From Marsupella aquatica (Eukaryota > Marchantiophyta), in assembly GCA_973895155.1 (NCBI GenBank), contig OZ316895.1:15004001-15068000 (forward strand): a stretch of DNA of 64,000 nt. Direction: 5' to 3'. Within the stretch, counting starts at the first letter, position 1; each line of letters opens with the position of its first letter. The notes under the pieces were generated by a model. The model was not told where the DNA came from, ran no database searches, and saw only the letters and a program-made list of their open reading frames with translations. Positions 11,712 to 23,160 of this stretch are shown one piece after another. A program made the position numbers and the translations under genes.

Positions 11712-14700
11712 ATGCTGGACAGCAATGAGGAAGCGCAAGGCGCGTTAGAGGATCGAAAGGTGGAGTATTATGCGTGTTTACTCGAACCAGGGAAAAGGCC
11801 CGCTCAAGATGCTGTGTACATTGGTACTCGCCGATTGCTTCTATGCAGGAAGGCACGAGCAGGACAACTTCAGCGTCAGGTAGGGTTTATTTCACGGGCT
11901 TTGGTCCTCCCTTGTCATTTTTTTGTCTTCCCTTTTCTATCTAAATCATATGTGATAGTCGTCATCTGAAACTGTTGACCCTCATGGGTTGGACACAGAT
12001 TTTATGCCCTTGCTTAATTTCATGCACAGTGTACGTTTTGTGAAATGCAAGATGTAGTGACTCACTGTTTTTTCCTCATTGGGTAGAGTTCTAGCAGACT
12101 TGGAAATGCAACGGCAGAGGCTACGTTGCCTATCGAGAGTATTTGCGGCAGTGTAAACATTGGGAAAACTCGCGTCCTACCAGTCCTTCAAGTTATCCTG
12201 GAGACAGGTTCGATATTCGGCAAACATTTATCTTTATTCAAACAAATCATTAGAAAACGTTCTCACCATCTTCTCCCTGTAGACACTCGTGATGAACATA
12301 TCATTCATATTGACCTCAGGATACTCTTAATTTGTCCCAACCTTTCTTTTGTTTTTGTTGGTGTGACAGTGGACGATGGTCATCTTCTCTAGCACCTGGG
12401 TTTGACAGGAATAGTTGGACCTCCCGGGTAATTTGATTCTGCGTATTCCTCTACCTGGTGATTATTTTGGCATTCTTATAGCGAGTTCGAATCGGTGACT
12501 TTTGTGTGGGCTTTTAGATCTTATTCTTGGGTAAGGATCTCCCTACCGGTGCATGCTGATGGATTGTTCACTGTGCAGGGGAGGCCTAGTATCAGCTCAG
12601 GTCCTCGAAGTCATGGATCTGCTGCTGAATGCGAAGTGCCCTTGCGTAATCATATTGAACCCGCGTATTCCTTTGTGGGCATGCACTGTATTTTTGATGA
12701 CATCAAAGCGTCTGGTGAGTCTCTTTTCTTCTCCGAGTGCAACTTAAGTATCGTGTATCGAAAGCTATTTGTCCACAATGCCTGGGTATCCTTTGGAAAG
12801 ACTTACACGATTTGCGTGCCATTTTGGCGTATCTGTATCCGTGAACTGGTCGATGGAGCTCCCTGCGTCTAAACGAGTGAACGTCTTCTCTAATTCACCT
12901 CTGCTACTAAATGTCTTTGTAACCCCTACACGTTCAAATCCATGCAGTTGGCTGCAAGGATAAAGTTTGGAAGTCCACAGGGCTCCAGAGGGGCATGGGA
13001 CAGATTATTGATAGGTGAAACGTAGCCAGTCTTAGAACGGATGTCTTGTTAAGCTGAAACAGCCATCCGTAGGTTGCTTGCGACTTGTTCTGGAACCGAG
13101 AGGTGCGCGGTCCTAGTAGGAAAGAATCGAGTCCTCAATGCTTACATCATTCTGGAAGTTCCTGACATTTCAAATTGCATTGGCTCAGTGAACGTCCTTA
13201 GGTTTGGACATCTGAGCTCGAACCTACTGGCGTTCGGGGCAGCAGATGGCAGCTTGGTTGTATGCAGTGTTGCGAACCCCCCTTCGATTCTCCAACACCT
13301 TAAAGGACATCTGAAGGAGGTCACAGGTATCTGACTACAGACTGGGCATACCGGTTGGCCTTGATACAGATATACTTTGCTTCGCAGTTGGCACGCCTTG
13401 ATGGAGCTCTAGCTAATTACAACTGAAATCCGTGTCCATGGGGTTGGGTGCAGAAATGTTTCTTCCTTGACCTTCGAGAAACCAAGTTATTTATTTACAT
13501 GTTCACTGAAACATATTCTGTGTTTGCCATCATATATATCTCAGGGGCCCCATTTTGACCTAGTTATCCGTGGGGATGTTACTCGCAGATTTTGATTGGA
13601 CTCTAAATAACGAGTACTTATGCTCATCATCATTTGACAAAAGTGTCAGGGTTTGGAGTGTAGAGAAGGGAAGCTGCTTGCGTGTCATCTATGGACATGC
13701 CGCGCAGTTATGCATTCGCTTTCATCCGGTAATAATCGCAATGGACTCGCTGCACCACTGAACTAAAATCTAAGTTTACTTGCTAAGAAGGAGGAATCAC
13801 AAAGTGAATGAATCTAATGCACTTTGGATCTTCTAAATTGGTTACCGAGTTTTGCGTTAGTTTACTAAGTATTTCTGATAGTAAGGCTTTGTAGGCAACC
13901 GCGGCGTCCACGCAGGTTCACCTGCCTGCCATATTCTATATGTATGTTGTGGGGTTCTAGAACTGTAGACCCGATACAGTAGTGAAGTCACCTATGTTGC
14001 AAGCCTGCTGTCGCTGACGCTTTGCAGGATCTTTGCTCTTACTTTTTCTGATCACAGCTGAATAACAACTTCCTCTTGGTGAGCCATGCAGACCAAGGAG
14101 TGACTGTAAGTTTTAATGTCTTTTCAATCTCTACACTGATACGATCATCGAGCTTCTGAAAAGTAGAATCTGGATGTTACGAATTCATAGTGAAAGTGAA
14201 GTCACCACCTTAAGTAATTATGCTCTCTGACGTCCGTCATAATATTGTCCTTATCTAAGTAGTGGAACAAATAGATCCTTCTCAGGTAGTGTATCAGTTA
14301 CGTCAGCTAATATTCACTAAAATTGATCAGGCCAACTATGTAATTTATATCACAATCGATTTTGATCAACTCTTCCGACTAAATTGTCAGAATGTCTCTT
14401 CTTAAGCAGTCATATCCTGTTGACCTGCCTTTTGCATTTGATAAACTGGTTGTATCTGTTTTGGGTCGCCGTCGTTATCTTGTGAGCATTGCGCACACTG
14501 TTAGAATTAAGGTCTACTATGATCTGTTCATAGTTGTGACGTGTGAGCTAGCATCTCGTCTAGATAAATGAAAGAAGCAGTAGATCCAACGCATGCAGCT
14601 CGCTTGTCTACAATGCAATCCGGTTGCTATTCGCCCGTAATATTGATAACTATGTTTTCTTCAGGTGATAAATTTCAGCACTGGGCGAACTCTACAGAGG

Positions 14701-16430
14701 CTGTCTGTTGAGAGGAACATAACTGCTATGGACATCAGTTCTAATGGGCACATTCTTTTCGCTGGTGACTCTGAGGTTGGTATAACTCATCAATTTCTGC
14801 GTGATTTTTACAGAGTGGGTTTTGAGGGATGTTAGTCCTGCGTGAAGTGTGCAGCAGTGGGAAGCCTCGATCCCCATGGGAAGCTCTTTGGTCATTGGAA
14901 AAACCCTGTAGATCTTGATTACTCTATAAACTTTACAGCGAGGAGTTTGTTTGGCAGGGCTGCGTCCATAGCATAAGAGTGGACCTGCAAACTGGGGCAT
15001 TATCTCACAAACATCGGACCACAAAGGGGCTCCATCGCAAGTCGCCAACCACCACTGTCCAATTTAAAAATTTCTCCCGGTTAGCTGGTGGACCGGTGCT
15101 TCTTGTTGCTAATCAGGATGGAAGCCTTCGTTTCTTCAGGTATGAATTTCGGATGCGATTCATCTAAGTATAGATTCCATACCAAGGATTTTGCATTAGT
15201 TTCTGAGCTATGGCATTGATGTTGATGTTGTCTTAATCAATATTTTAAAGAAGGAAAATATCAAAATTTGATAATTAATCATAATTCCTCGTTGGCAATT
15301 ACAATATTTGTAATTCAAGGAGAACTGGGTGCTCTGCCGCAATACAAATGTGTTGTTCTTCTGCACGAACTGCAATACTGAAGTGACTTTTGCCGGTCTT
15401 TCAGCTTGTGTTACTTTGGTAGGGATTGATGCAAACTGTCTCGATAAGCCAGCAAATGTAATTGTCAAAGGGATTGATGACCATTTCTTTCTACCTCAAG
15501 AAACTGTCTTCCTTGTTTTGGATGAAATTTATATCGAAAGCCTTGCATTGATGATCTAAAGTGATCCACAGTGATAGTTGGAGGCTATCTGGGTTTTGAA
15601 TCCAGTCAATGGCATCCTCATCACCTGTTCACTTCTCACTTGAAACGTTCTATGATGTCTGTGTAGCGTTGCGCTGGAGGTGGATGGGTATCTGTCCTTG
15701 AAGTGCTCGCTAAAGTTACCACCCCTGGCAAGAAACATAAGGGCATCTTTTTGTCCACTTCTCTCATTGGAAAGCGGCGAATTCATAGGTCTGTTTAATT
15801 TTCACTGTTGCACCGGTTAGGAGATCATTGGCCGACAATGTATCGGAAAACTATCAAAATATGCATTGCACTGACACTACTCTTTTCATATCCCAGTGAC
15901 AGGCAACGAAGACACAAATGTATATTTTTACGACTTCACTCGCCCCAAGCATCCATGTGTCAACAAACTCCAGGTGTGTTTGTGATCGTCCTTGTTGCTG
16001 TAGCAGGCATATCTTTTTGGATAGTTAGCCTATTTCAAGTGACGCACTAGACGTAATCTTGCGTAGTCTAGCTCGTTAGACGGTGTTGGAGTGGTTGACA
16101 ATTTCCGTTAAATTTGAGGTCTTCCTTGTCAAGTAGACTTATCATTTCTCCCTCCAGTTTCTTTGAAAGGAGTTCTAGTCCCACGTCTATAACTTTTAGA
16201 TTAACAGATCTGTTCACTCTCTTCAGTTCCCGGGTCATGACCACTGCATTTGAGTTACATTATGACAGTGTGAACTAGAAGGAATTCGTAACCGACATTC
16301 GAAATTGTTCCTGCAGGGTCACAGTGTTCCTGCAGTAGGAGTTGCTTGGAACCATGGGGAGAACTTGCTTGCAACATCAGATTGTGAAGGTGTTGTTATT
16401 GTGTGGAAGCGAGCAAGGGACACTTCTTGA
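11712..16430 (+). CDS. WD40 repeat protein, WDR13-like
   Basis: Thirteen exons join in consistent phase: 11712-11879, 12087-12207, 12393-12427, 12579-12714, 12948-13014, 13073-13326, 13589-13728, 14058-14105, 14665-14775, 14958-15139, 15667-15788, 15897-15973, 16317-16430, giving about 524 residues (animal WDR13 is about 485). The first ~130 residues are non-repetitive. A YSFVGMHCIFDD segment (~140-150) precedes the propeller, as YAFAGM does in WDR13. Blades follow with landmarks FGAADGSLVVC, SSSFDKSVRVWS, VINFSTGR and VTGNEDTNVYFYD. The protein ends in NKLQGHSVPAVGVAWN...VVIVWKR, closely matching the WDR13 C terminus. WDR13 is a poorly characterised, mainly nuclear scaffold. The first ATG in the frame is used. 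The first three exons are the least certain; the rest is well supported. Confidence 0.88.
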
Positions 16431-18070
16431 AAGTATTTCTATCCAAACGCTTGTGCCCAAAACTGTGCCTACATGAGCTCAAAGCAATTCAACTCCACAC
16501 GGTGCCAGAGAATAGGCATGGCCGTTGGTTTGTCCCTATATGTCGGATGAAATAAGGGTGAACTGTAGCGATTGCCACTGGAAGCACAATTGTAAGAGGA
16601 CTAATGCGAATACATCCTGTCCCCGGCCTTAATGAATGTTATTGGTTCCTGATCTTATATGAAGGGAGATCATATAGATTAGTTGTAAATTCTCTTTCCA
16701 TTCTTATGAATGGTGGTACAAAATTGCTTTTGAGAAGCAGGTCAGTTTAGTTCTCTTATTGGTCAATCGTATTATCCTCTTTTCCATGGCCTATTGGACA
16801 ATTTCTCTGATTGGGTTTCCCGTGGTAACCTGAATTACCTCCGCAAGGTACTGAAGCTTTTGTCTATTTGGTGAACCCTCAAGATCAGCAACATCGACTA
16901 CGGAGCTTACAGGACATGCTATGTTTCAGTGCTTCTAATGGGTTTTGTGTGCTGCTAGTTCTTCGAGGTTTCCTTCACTTCAGTTGCAAGCCAAGTGATC
17001 AGAATTTCGAAGTTTTTATTATCCCGCAGGAGGTTTTGCCTCATTTTGCACATAGTTGCAGTGTTCTAATGTCCAGACAATTCAAACTGGAACGACATCA
17101 TCGGCCTTGTGGCCCGGTTGTGGGAAAGGCCTCCCCTCTGGATCTATGAGGGAAATTGCTTTCATCACTATCTGCAGCCCGTTCTTGTCTCCCATAGTTT
17201 TGCTTGAATGTAGGAAAGTAGATGATGCTTTAGTCACACGAAAGCTTAGCATTCATAAGAACGTCGGACCAGACCAGAGAAAAACAAATTACTTCCCAAC
17301 CCGGTGTATAAATATCGCTTTTAAGGAAATTCAGATTTCTGCACGAAAGAGAAATCCTGTGCAATGCACTATGGACAGAACAGGGAGGCACTTGCATACT
17401 TCTTGTACACAAATAGGAGCTGCGCGAGACAACCTGACTCACATACTCGGAAATACGTGTGACTACATTACTCCTCTCTAAAATAATCATTATTCAAACA
17501 AACTACACAACCTTCCTAGTGTATGACATAACATGCATCATGTATCCTGAATTTAATGTGCAGAGATCTAGCAAAGTGGATCCAGAAGCTCTCTGTACAT
17601 GATTGTATTCTAGGTCTCTCCGTCTATGAACCTGAACTGAATGCGTAAGGACAAGAGCCGTTTTTGAATTGACAAATGAGAATGAGAAGTCTTAATACTC
17701 AATGCAGGCACTTATCGCTCGAGAGACAATGATTGATTGGATACCACCACTAGAGACCTATCAATGGAGAGTAGTTGCAGGGAAATGGAGAGGAATATTT
17801 TCGATATGGATCTGTTCATAAGCATACTACAAGAGAAACCATCAAATATTTACCTCAAGAATATACCAGTATATGTTGCTGTTGATATTACGAGGCTTAT
17901 CGACAAAAGTTACCATTCAAATATGCGGATTCTTTTCTTTAGGACATACCTGAAGATACTTGTATTCCCATCATAGAAAACAAAATCAGTTTCATCATTT
18001 TCGCAATTCATGTACTGGAACGCGTCTGATCTTAGTTGTATACTTGGACATATAACTGTTTACAGCATCG
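16431..18070. other. Intergenic, nothing recognised
   Basis: This is the 3' flank of the WD40 gene followed by unremarkable sequence. Open frames up to 141 codons (around 17056-17481) have no domain resemblance and no coding-like continuation across plausible splice sites. No tRNA, repeat pair or element end was seen. Confidence 0.4.
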
Positions 18071-18697
18071 AAGTCAGGTCATTCGGAGGTCCCAATGCTC
18101 ACTAGAGCAAAGATTCAAATTCCACCAAAATTTGTAATAGGCGTTGAATCGTCTAATGTGCTCAAAGGCAGGCTAGATTCAACTATGAGGCTCTTCAAAT
18201 GATGAATGTGCTTCCCCAGCGTAGGAGCCAATGGTCCCTTTAGGTCCCTGTTACATGGGTACTGGAGATATATGTAAAGTAACGTTGAGTGCCCCAATAC
18301 TCCTAGTGCACTAGGATCCAAGGCCCAAAAACGAACGGTCTGTCATTTGGGGAGCAAATATGGTTCCAGACAAACGGTAGGCTTATCTTATGCTCTTGGT
18401 TTATTCACACCCTTTTGGTTTACTCACCGTTTGAATAGCAGATGAGGACCGATTAACGTGGGAGTTCGAAGTTGGGGTTTGTGTAGGGATCGATCTCGTC
18501 ATCTCTATATCATAGTCAACTAAACTTGAAAGAAAGGAGTTGTTTGAAAATATACATCATTTAATTAGCGAGCTCAGACAGAGTTGACTTGAGGCTTCTT
18601 CGTTAGGCACATCAGACGACCAAAGGCCTTCGACACATTTTTGGTGGAATTCGAATCTTTCCTTTGGTGGCATTGGGACCTCCGAGTGATCTGACTT
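18071..18697. mobile_element. Inverted-repeat (TIR) element, ~627 bp, non-coding
   Basis: The left arm (18071 to about 18136) begins AAGTCAGGTCATTCGGAGGT. The reverse complement of the right arm (about 18634-18697) begins AAGTCAGATCACTCGGAGGT. Both arms continue with CCCAATGC and then an AAAGATTC-AATTCCACCAAAA block, so the arms match over roughly 65 bp. No transposase frame lies between them. I could not find a convincing target-site duplication, so the superfamily is undecided. Confidence 0.7.
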
Positions 18698-20043
18698 GGA
18701 TAATGTGACGTGCTCTTGTATCTACTTATGCATGTGCCCATATCGGTGCCCAAACATGATATCTACCTCTCTTGGGGTGCTCACAACCATCTGACCTGCG
18801 AAATCAAATCATTCACAGCTCTATAAGGAAAAAAACACTGTTTTCCTTTTTAAAATTCCACTTCTCTCTGTTAACGACACATGCAAATATTTTTCCAAGC
18901 ATCGAATCTACCTGCATCCGGATGACTTTGCAGCGTGGTCTGCTGGAATGAATGGAATTCCTGCGCCATGTCTCTTTCATTGCATTGTCTCTGCCATTTT
19001 ACGGCTGTCTCCCCTGACTTGAGATCCACCACAGGTGGAGAGAAACGTATGACTCAGGAGTAATTGATTGGGAGTCAAAAGAGGCGTGTCAGTCGATCAA
19101 TATATTAACATCAGGTGGAGGGACTGCGAATATATGGCCTTCCCCAAACAGGAAACAATCAACATAAATCCCTAAATATTGAAAGAAGATCCGACTGAGC
19201 TACTGTAAGTAGTAGCACGCGGAGCATGAGCTAAATTATAGATTTTCTTCAGACGGTTGTGTGTGTCCAAGAACATAGTGGACGAGAGACGAGGTTCCTA
19301 ACAGTAAGGCTTGGCAGGAGTATCGCATTTCACAGTGTGTGCAAATTCGAAGTAACTTCTTAAAACCCGATTCAGGACAGTACAGTACAGAAAGCAGATC
19401 CACTTGTGCATTTCGTGGAAACACTACTGTACAGTAACCGCCATCCCGCTGTACAAGTTGGCATAGTGTACAAGAATAATAGTACCGTGGAGCTTGGTAA
19501 TGTCCGCCAGGTGCTGTAGTTCTCACTTTATCAGACTATTGCCGAAAAGATCACCATGGTTGCTTCATGAACAATTGAGAACAAATCTAGATTGGACACG
19601 GAACGATACTTACCGGCACATTTATTGAAGGCAGCACCTTATGTTTAAGATGTTAATCCCACCCAGGCCCGGGTCACACCTGAGTCCTGTTATTAATAGT
19701 CAGAACTCGCAGCCCTTACTTGAGTTACTTTTGAGCTTGTATGTCAAAGGTCGGTTTCTCATCACAAGTGCACGAAACAATCGAACTCAGAGATTTCAAC
19801 ATGAGATATACATACTTGACATAGTTGTCACGTTAATTATGAACCGGAATTCGATGGTACGCCTTGGAAGGTGAAATTCCATGGACATGATTGGGCAACC
19901 GATCCTTTCAAACTGGAGCAAACAGAGCAACGATTTAATTAAAATTTAGCTGATGGAACCTTACCATGATTAACCATTATTTGCTATCAGGCACTGTAAC
20001 ATGCAATCCCTTATTTTTCTGCCATCATGGTCTGCGTATGAAG
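18698..20043. other. Intergenic, nothing recognised
   Basis: No coding region is supportable. A small region near 19380-19440 repeats the strings GTACAGTACAG and CTGTACAGTA, a short self-complementary motif. I see no element boundary or RNA gene. Confidence 0.4.
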
Positions 20044-20280
20044 TGGCAATATAGCATGTTCATTCCGGAACATTCTTTATTTTTTGTCTTGAAATAATCT
20101 CTAAGGAGGATAAAATACAAGAGTAGAACTATAGTACATACTATTGAGTCAGATAAAATACAGGAGTATAAGTAGAGCAGATGCAACGAAAAGCGCATAA
20201 TGACCATTGAGAAGTAAATTATATGGCACAGATCGAGGTACCCAAAATCTCTGCACGCAAGATATAGATCTTCACTTGCC

Positions 20281-20356
20281 TCATTAATTTAGTTCAATAA
20301 AAACCATACAAGTATTTCCTCATTAATTTAGTTCAATAAAAACCATACAAGTATTT
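20281..20356 (+). repeat. 39-bp tandem duplication
   Basis: Two adjacent copies of TCATTAATTTAGTTCAATAA followed by an AACCATACAAGTATTT block lie at 20281-20319 and 20320-20356. They are identical over their overlap, so the event is recent. It lies inside dispersed-repeat copy A. Confidence 0.9.
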
Positions 20357-20518
20357 AGGATAGCAAACCAATTAAGGATGAAAGCCAATTTCGAAGATAA
20401 TTAATGTTAATCTGCATTAATTATCCCGTCAGTGCTGCCTGCTGCCCGTATGTATTGCATCTGATTTTACGATAAATACCTGGAGCGAAAGAATGTTGAA
20501 TGTTATCACAAATTGTGG

Positions 20519-20745
20519 AGAGACTCAATGGTAGCACAGCTCAGTTAGGGATCGGGAGGTCCCGGGTTTGAAACCAATTGTGTCAAATAATGCACACTCT
20601 AGTCACACTTAGAAAGAATGTGACTTTGAAAAAAATTCAGGCAGCAAGTGCAGGCGGCGAAAAGGTACGGGAGGCTCATTATGAGCCTCGATCTTGTCTT
20701 TCGTTGTGAATTTAAGACATGATGTGTAGACTGAGGTGGTTGTGA
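20519..20745 (+). mobile_element. tRNA-derived SINE-like element
   Basis: The head carries pol III internal promoter-like sequences at tRNA spacing: AGCTCAGTTAGG (A-box/D-arm type) near 20537 and CCCGGGTTTGAAACC (B-box/T-arm type) near 20561. The following ~165 bp cannot fold as tRNA and end near GAGGTGGTTGTG, as in plant SINE bodies. It is not a functional tRNA, because the head lacks a credible anticodon arm and paired acceptor stem. It is embedded in repeat copy A and the 3' boundary is approximate. Confidence 0.5.
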
Positions 20746-21736
20746 TTAATAGTCATTTCTCTCACTCATGAGAATAATTAAAACTTTGCTCAAGTGGTAG
20801 AAATAAAGGCCATTAGATTCACAAATTTCAAATCTAAGAGATGGAAAAATTAAAAAACTAAGAGGAGTGTCAAAATAAGTTCAAAATAATCTAGGATACC
20901 AAAAAAATTAAAGAGGTCCCAAAATTAATTGACCAATTTTGACATTGATAGTACCAATGACGTCCCTTGATAAGGCACACTGAAATTAAAATACATAACA
21001 CAAAAAATCTAAATAAGACAAAATTTGAAAGGTGGATTCACAAAATTATAGTAGCTTCAAAATTTGGTCTGCAATGGTCTTTGTATGCAGCAGCAAATAG
21101 CAGGAGTAATATTTTCTTGACTGTTGCCTATTTTTGAAATGGTAGATTTTTACGGACCCCCATGGAAAGCTCCTTCCAAAATGCCAAGCCTGGAAGCACG
21201 TACTGCCACATCAGGGGCCACATTAGCAATGTTGGTCACAAAGGAGAAGGGTTTGTTATACAAAAAGTACCAAACAAGACTATGTGTGGTGAGACAAGAC
21301 TAGTAAAAAAACAGTTAGACCTTGTAATTGTACAAACAATGGAAAACTATAAAGTAACTTTTCAAATAAAGAAAGAAAGGGGTGGAAAGAAATAACCTTT
21401 GGATGAATTGTGATTATATCAATGTTTTCCAGTAGATTTAATTTTATGCTCAAGTTTTTTTAATTTTATGAGCAATTTTTGGAATAACCATGATTGGGTA
21501 GAAAGAAACCCTTCAACTAGTGTAACATTTACCAAGGTAACTTCAGAAACTCTTTGGCTACTATGGACAAAAGAACACCAAGGAAACATAAGAAACCCTT
21601 CATTGGACAACTACTATGGATAAAAGAATACCAAACTAAGGAATGCAAGAATTTGGAGTGGTTTAAGAGGGGAGTTTGCACAGAGTATCATAACTGCAGT
21701 ATTTGGAAAATGATTGAACTTACCATCCATGATTAA

Positions 21737-22499
21737 AAGAACTTCTTAAAAAAATTAAAAATAAATCTATCAAACATTAAAAATTAAACATTTCTTGAAA
21801 TGACTGACGTTAGTTTATCTGGTTTGGAGCTGATAATGGAAGTCAGATACCTTTTCTAACAAACTGATTCAAGACCCAGTTTTGCATACCTAGCTAACTC
21901 TACTTCACAAGACCTCCCAGGCATTAGTTTAGAAGCAAGTTGAGTTCCTTAAGAGTTTGGGCAGAAGTTTAACGACACTAGAATCATGGTTTTGTAAAGC
22001 TATGCAAGACCTGAGTCTGCTAAAGGCCGGTCACAAGGAGGGGGGACCATAAAGTATTGTTGGGGGAGTTTTGTTACCCATTCTTTTACACAACGTACAA
22101 TCATGGAAGGGAAACTTTATGCAGTTAATTTTGGAAGAGAAGTAATTATTTCCCTTCCAATACAAAATTAACAGTAAGGATTTAGTGTAAATTGAACTCC
22201 ACATGAACTATGAGTTGTCAGACTGGCCAAATGAATGGGATAGACCTGTGGACCGATCCGCCTAATGAGCTGTAGATGGAGGCAGATTTTGATGAAGTTG
22301 CAGACCCGGTTGCAGATCCACAAATGATCCAAGTTCTGAGTATATTCAAACATGATAGGGGTAGCTAGTATCATGATATTAGCCCCTTCCCTTGAAGCAA
22401 AGCCTCTCTGAAATAGTTCTTGTCCAAATGACTTTCATTTGGATCAAAGAAAGAATAACTAATCATAAAAGTACTTGGATTCCATCGATAAAGAGCTCG
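21737..22499. other. Intergenic, nothing recognised
   Basis: AT-rich sequence with no supportable gene. A ~30-bp phrase at 22041-22078 (ACC-TAAAGTATTGTTGGGG-AGTTT) reappears at 26869-26900. Otherwise featureless. Confidence 0.4.
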
Positions 22500-23160
22500 A
22501 GTGCCCATTCATGACAAAAATTATCATGCATGATCATTGTTTTGAGATATGCAATATCCATATCATCCTTCTTTCCATTCACAAAGTTTTGGTGGGGCCC
22601 TAGTCTAAATCTAAGTCAAGTCACAGTCTAGAGGTTTCACTCTAGAAGCCTAAACCCCCAATTCTAGCTAGAACTGCTTATATAATTAGCACCAAGTACA
22701 TGTCCTCTAAATAATAAGAAAAACAAAATCATGTGAAAGCTATTCTAAATTGTATTCATAAAAATATACCGACAGTCTTATTTGTGGGGCCCTAGAGTCA
22801 TGGTGTGCATTTTTTACTCTAGAAGAGTAAACCCCAACCCTAGTTTCTCGTGGCCATTAATTATGTAACAGTTTTCATGCCCATTCTTTGAATATTTATA
22901 AAAATGATGACAAAAATCACCATGTATGATCATCATTAATTTTGACATACAAACATCGATGATTTTTTCATCCTCATGAATTTTATGTCATGACTCTTTC
23001 CATCCACATGCATTCTGGTGGGATCCAAGTCACTCTCTAGAGTTTCACTCAAGAAACCTAGACCCAACCCAAACTCTAACTCCTCGGAACTATTTATTAG
23101 GAAGATTAACACCAAGTACACTTCCTTTATTTACCTCTTATAATAAAAGCAAAACCACAT
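22500..23160 (+). repeat. Degenerate tandem triplication (~200-230-bp unit)
   Basis: Three diverged units are recognised by a recurring GTGGGGCCCTAG-type start (near 22590 and 22785; GTGGGATCCAAG near 23018), an ACTCTAGAAG-type block, and TAAACCCC or TAGACCC. The first and last units also share ATGACAAAAAT, CATG-ATGATCAT and TTAACACCAAGTACA-type flanks. It is non-coding and probably old. Confidence 0.6.

Larger units (their letters stand above)
20044..21736 (+). repeat. Dispersed repeat, copy A (~1.7 kb)
   Basis: Blocks in the same order and orientation recur in copy B (28556-30700): TATAGCATGTTCAT with GGAACAT, a CTCACT-CATGAGA block, GACAAAAT-TGAAAGGTGGATTCAC, an ACCCCCATGG-type block with GCCACATCA and GTCACAAA, CCAGTTAGACC-type sequence, and GGAATAACCATG followed by CAAGGAAACATA. 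The copies are clearly diverged. No protein is encoded. The ACGGACCCCCATG block also starts copy C at 46336. It is probably a non-autonomous transposon or decayed element of unknown class. Confidence 0.65.

Noticed and set aside
17056-17481. 141-codon plus-strand frame
   Set aside because: No domain, no spliced continuation, poor coding appearance.
20519-20600. Functional tRNA gene
   Set aside because: A- and B-box-like elements are present but there is no acceptor stem pairing or anticodon arm; a SINE head fits better.
21162-21395. 77-codon frame, Lys-rich
   Set aside because: It lies in the non-coding dispersed repeat and its frame is not preserved in copy B.
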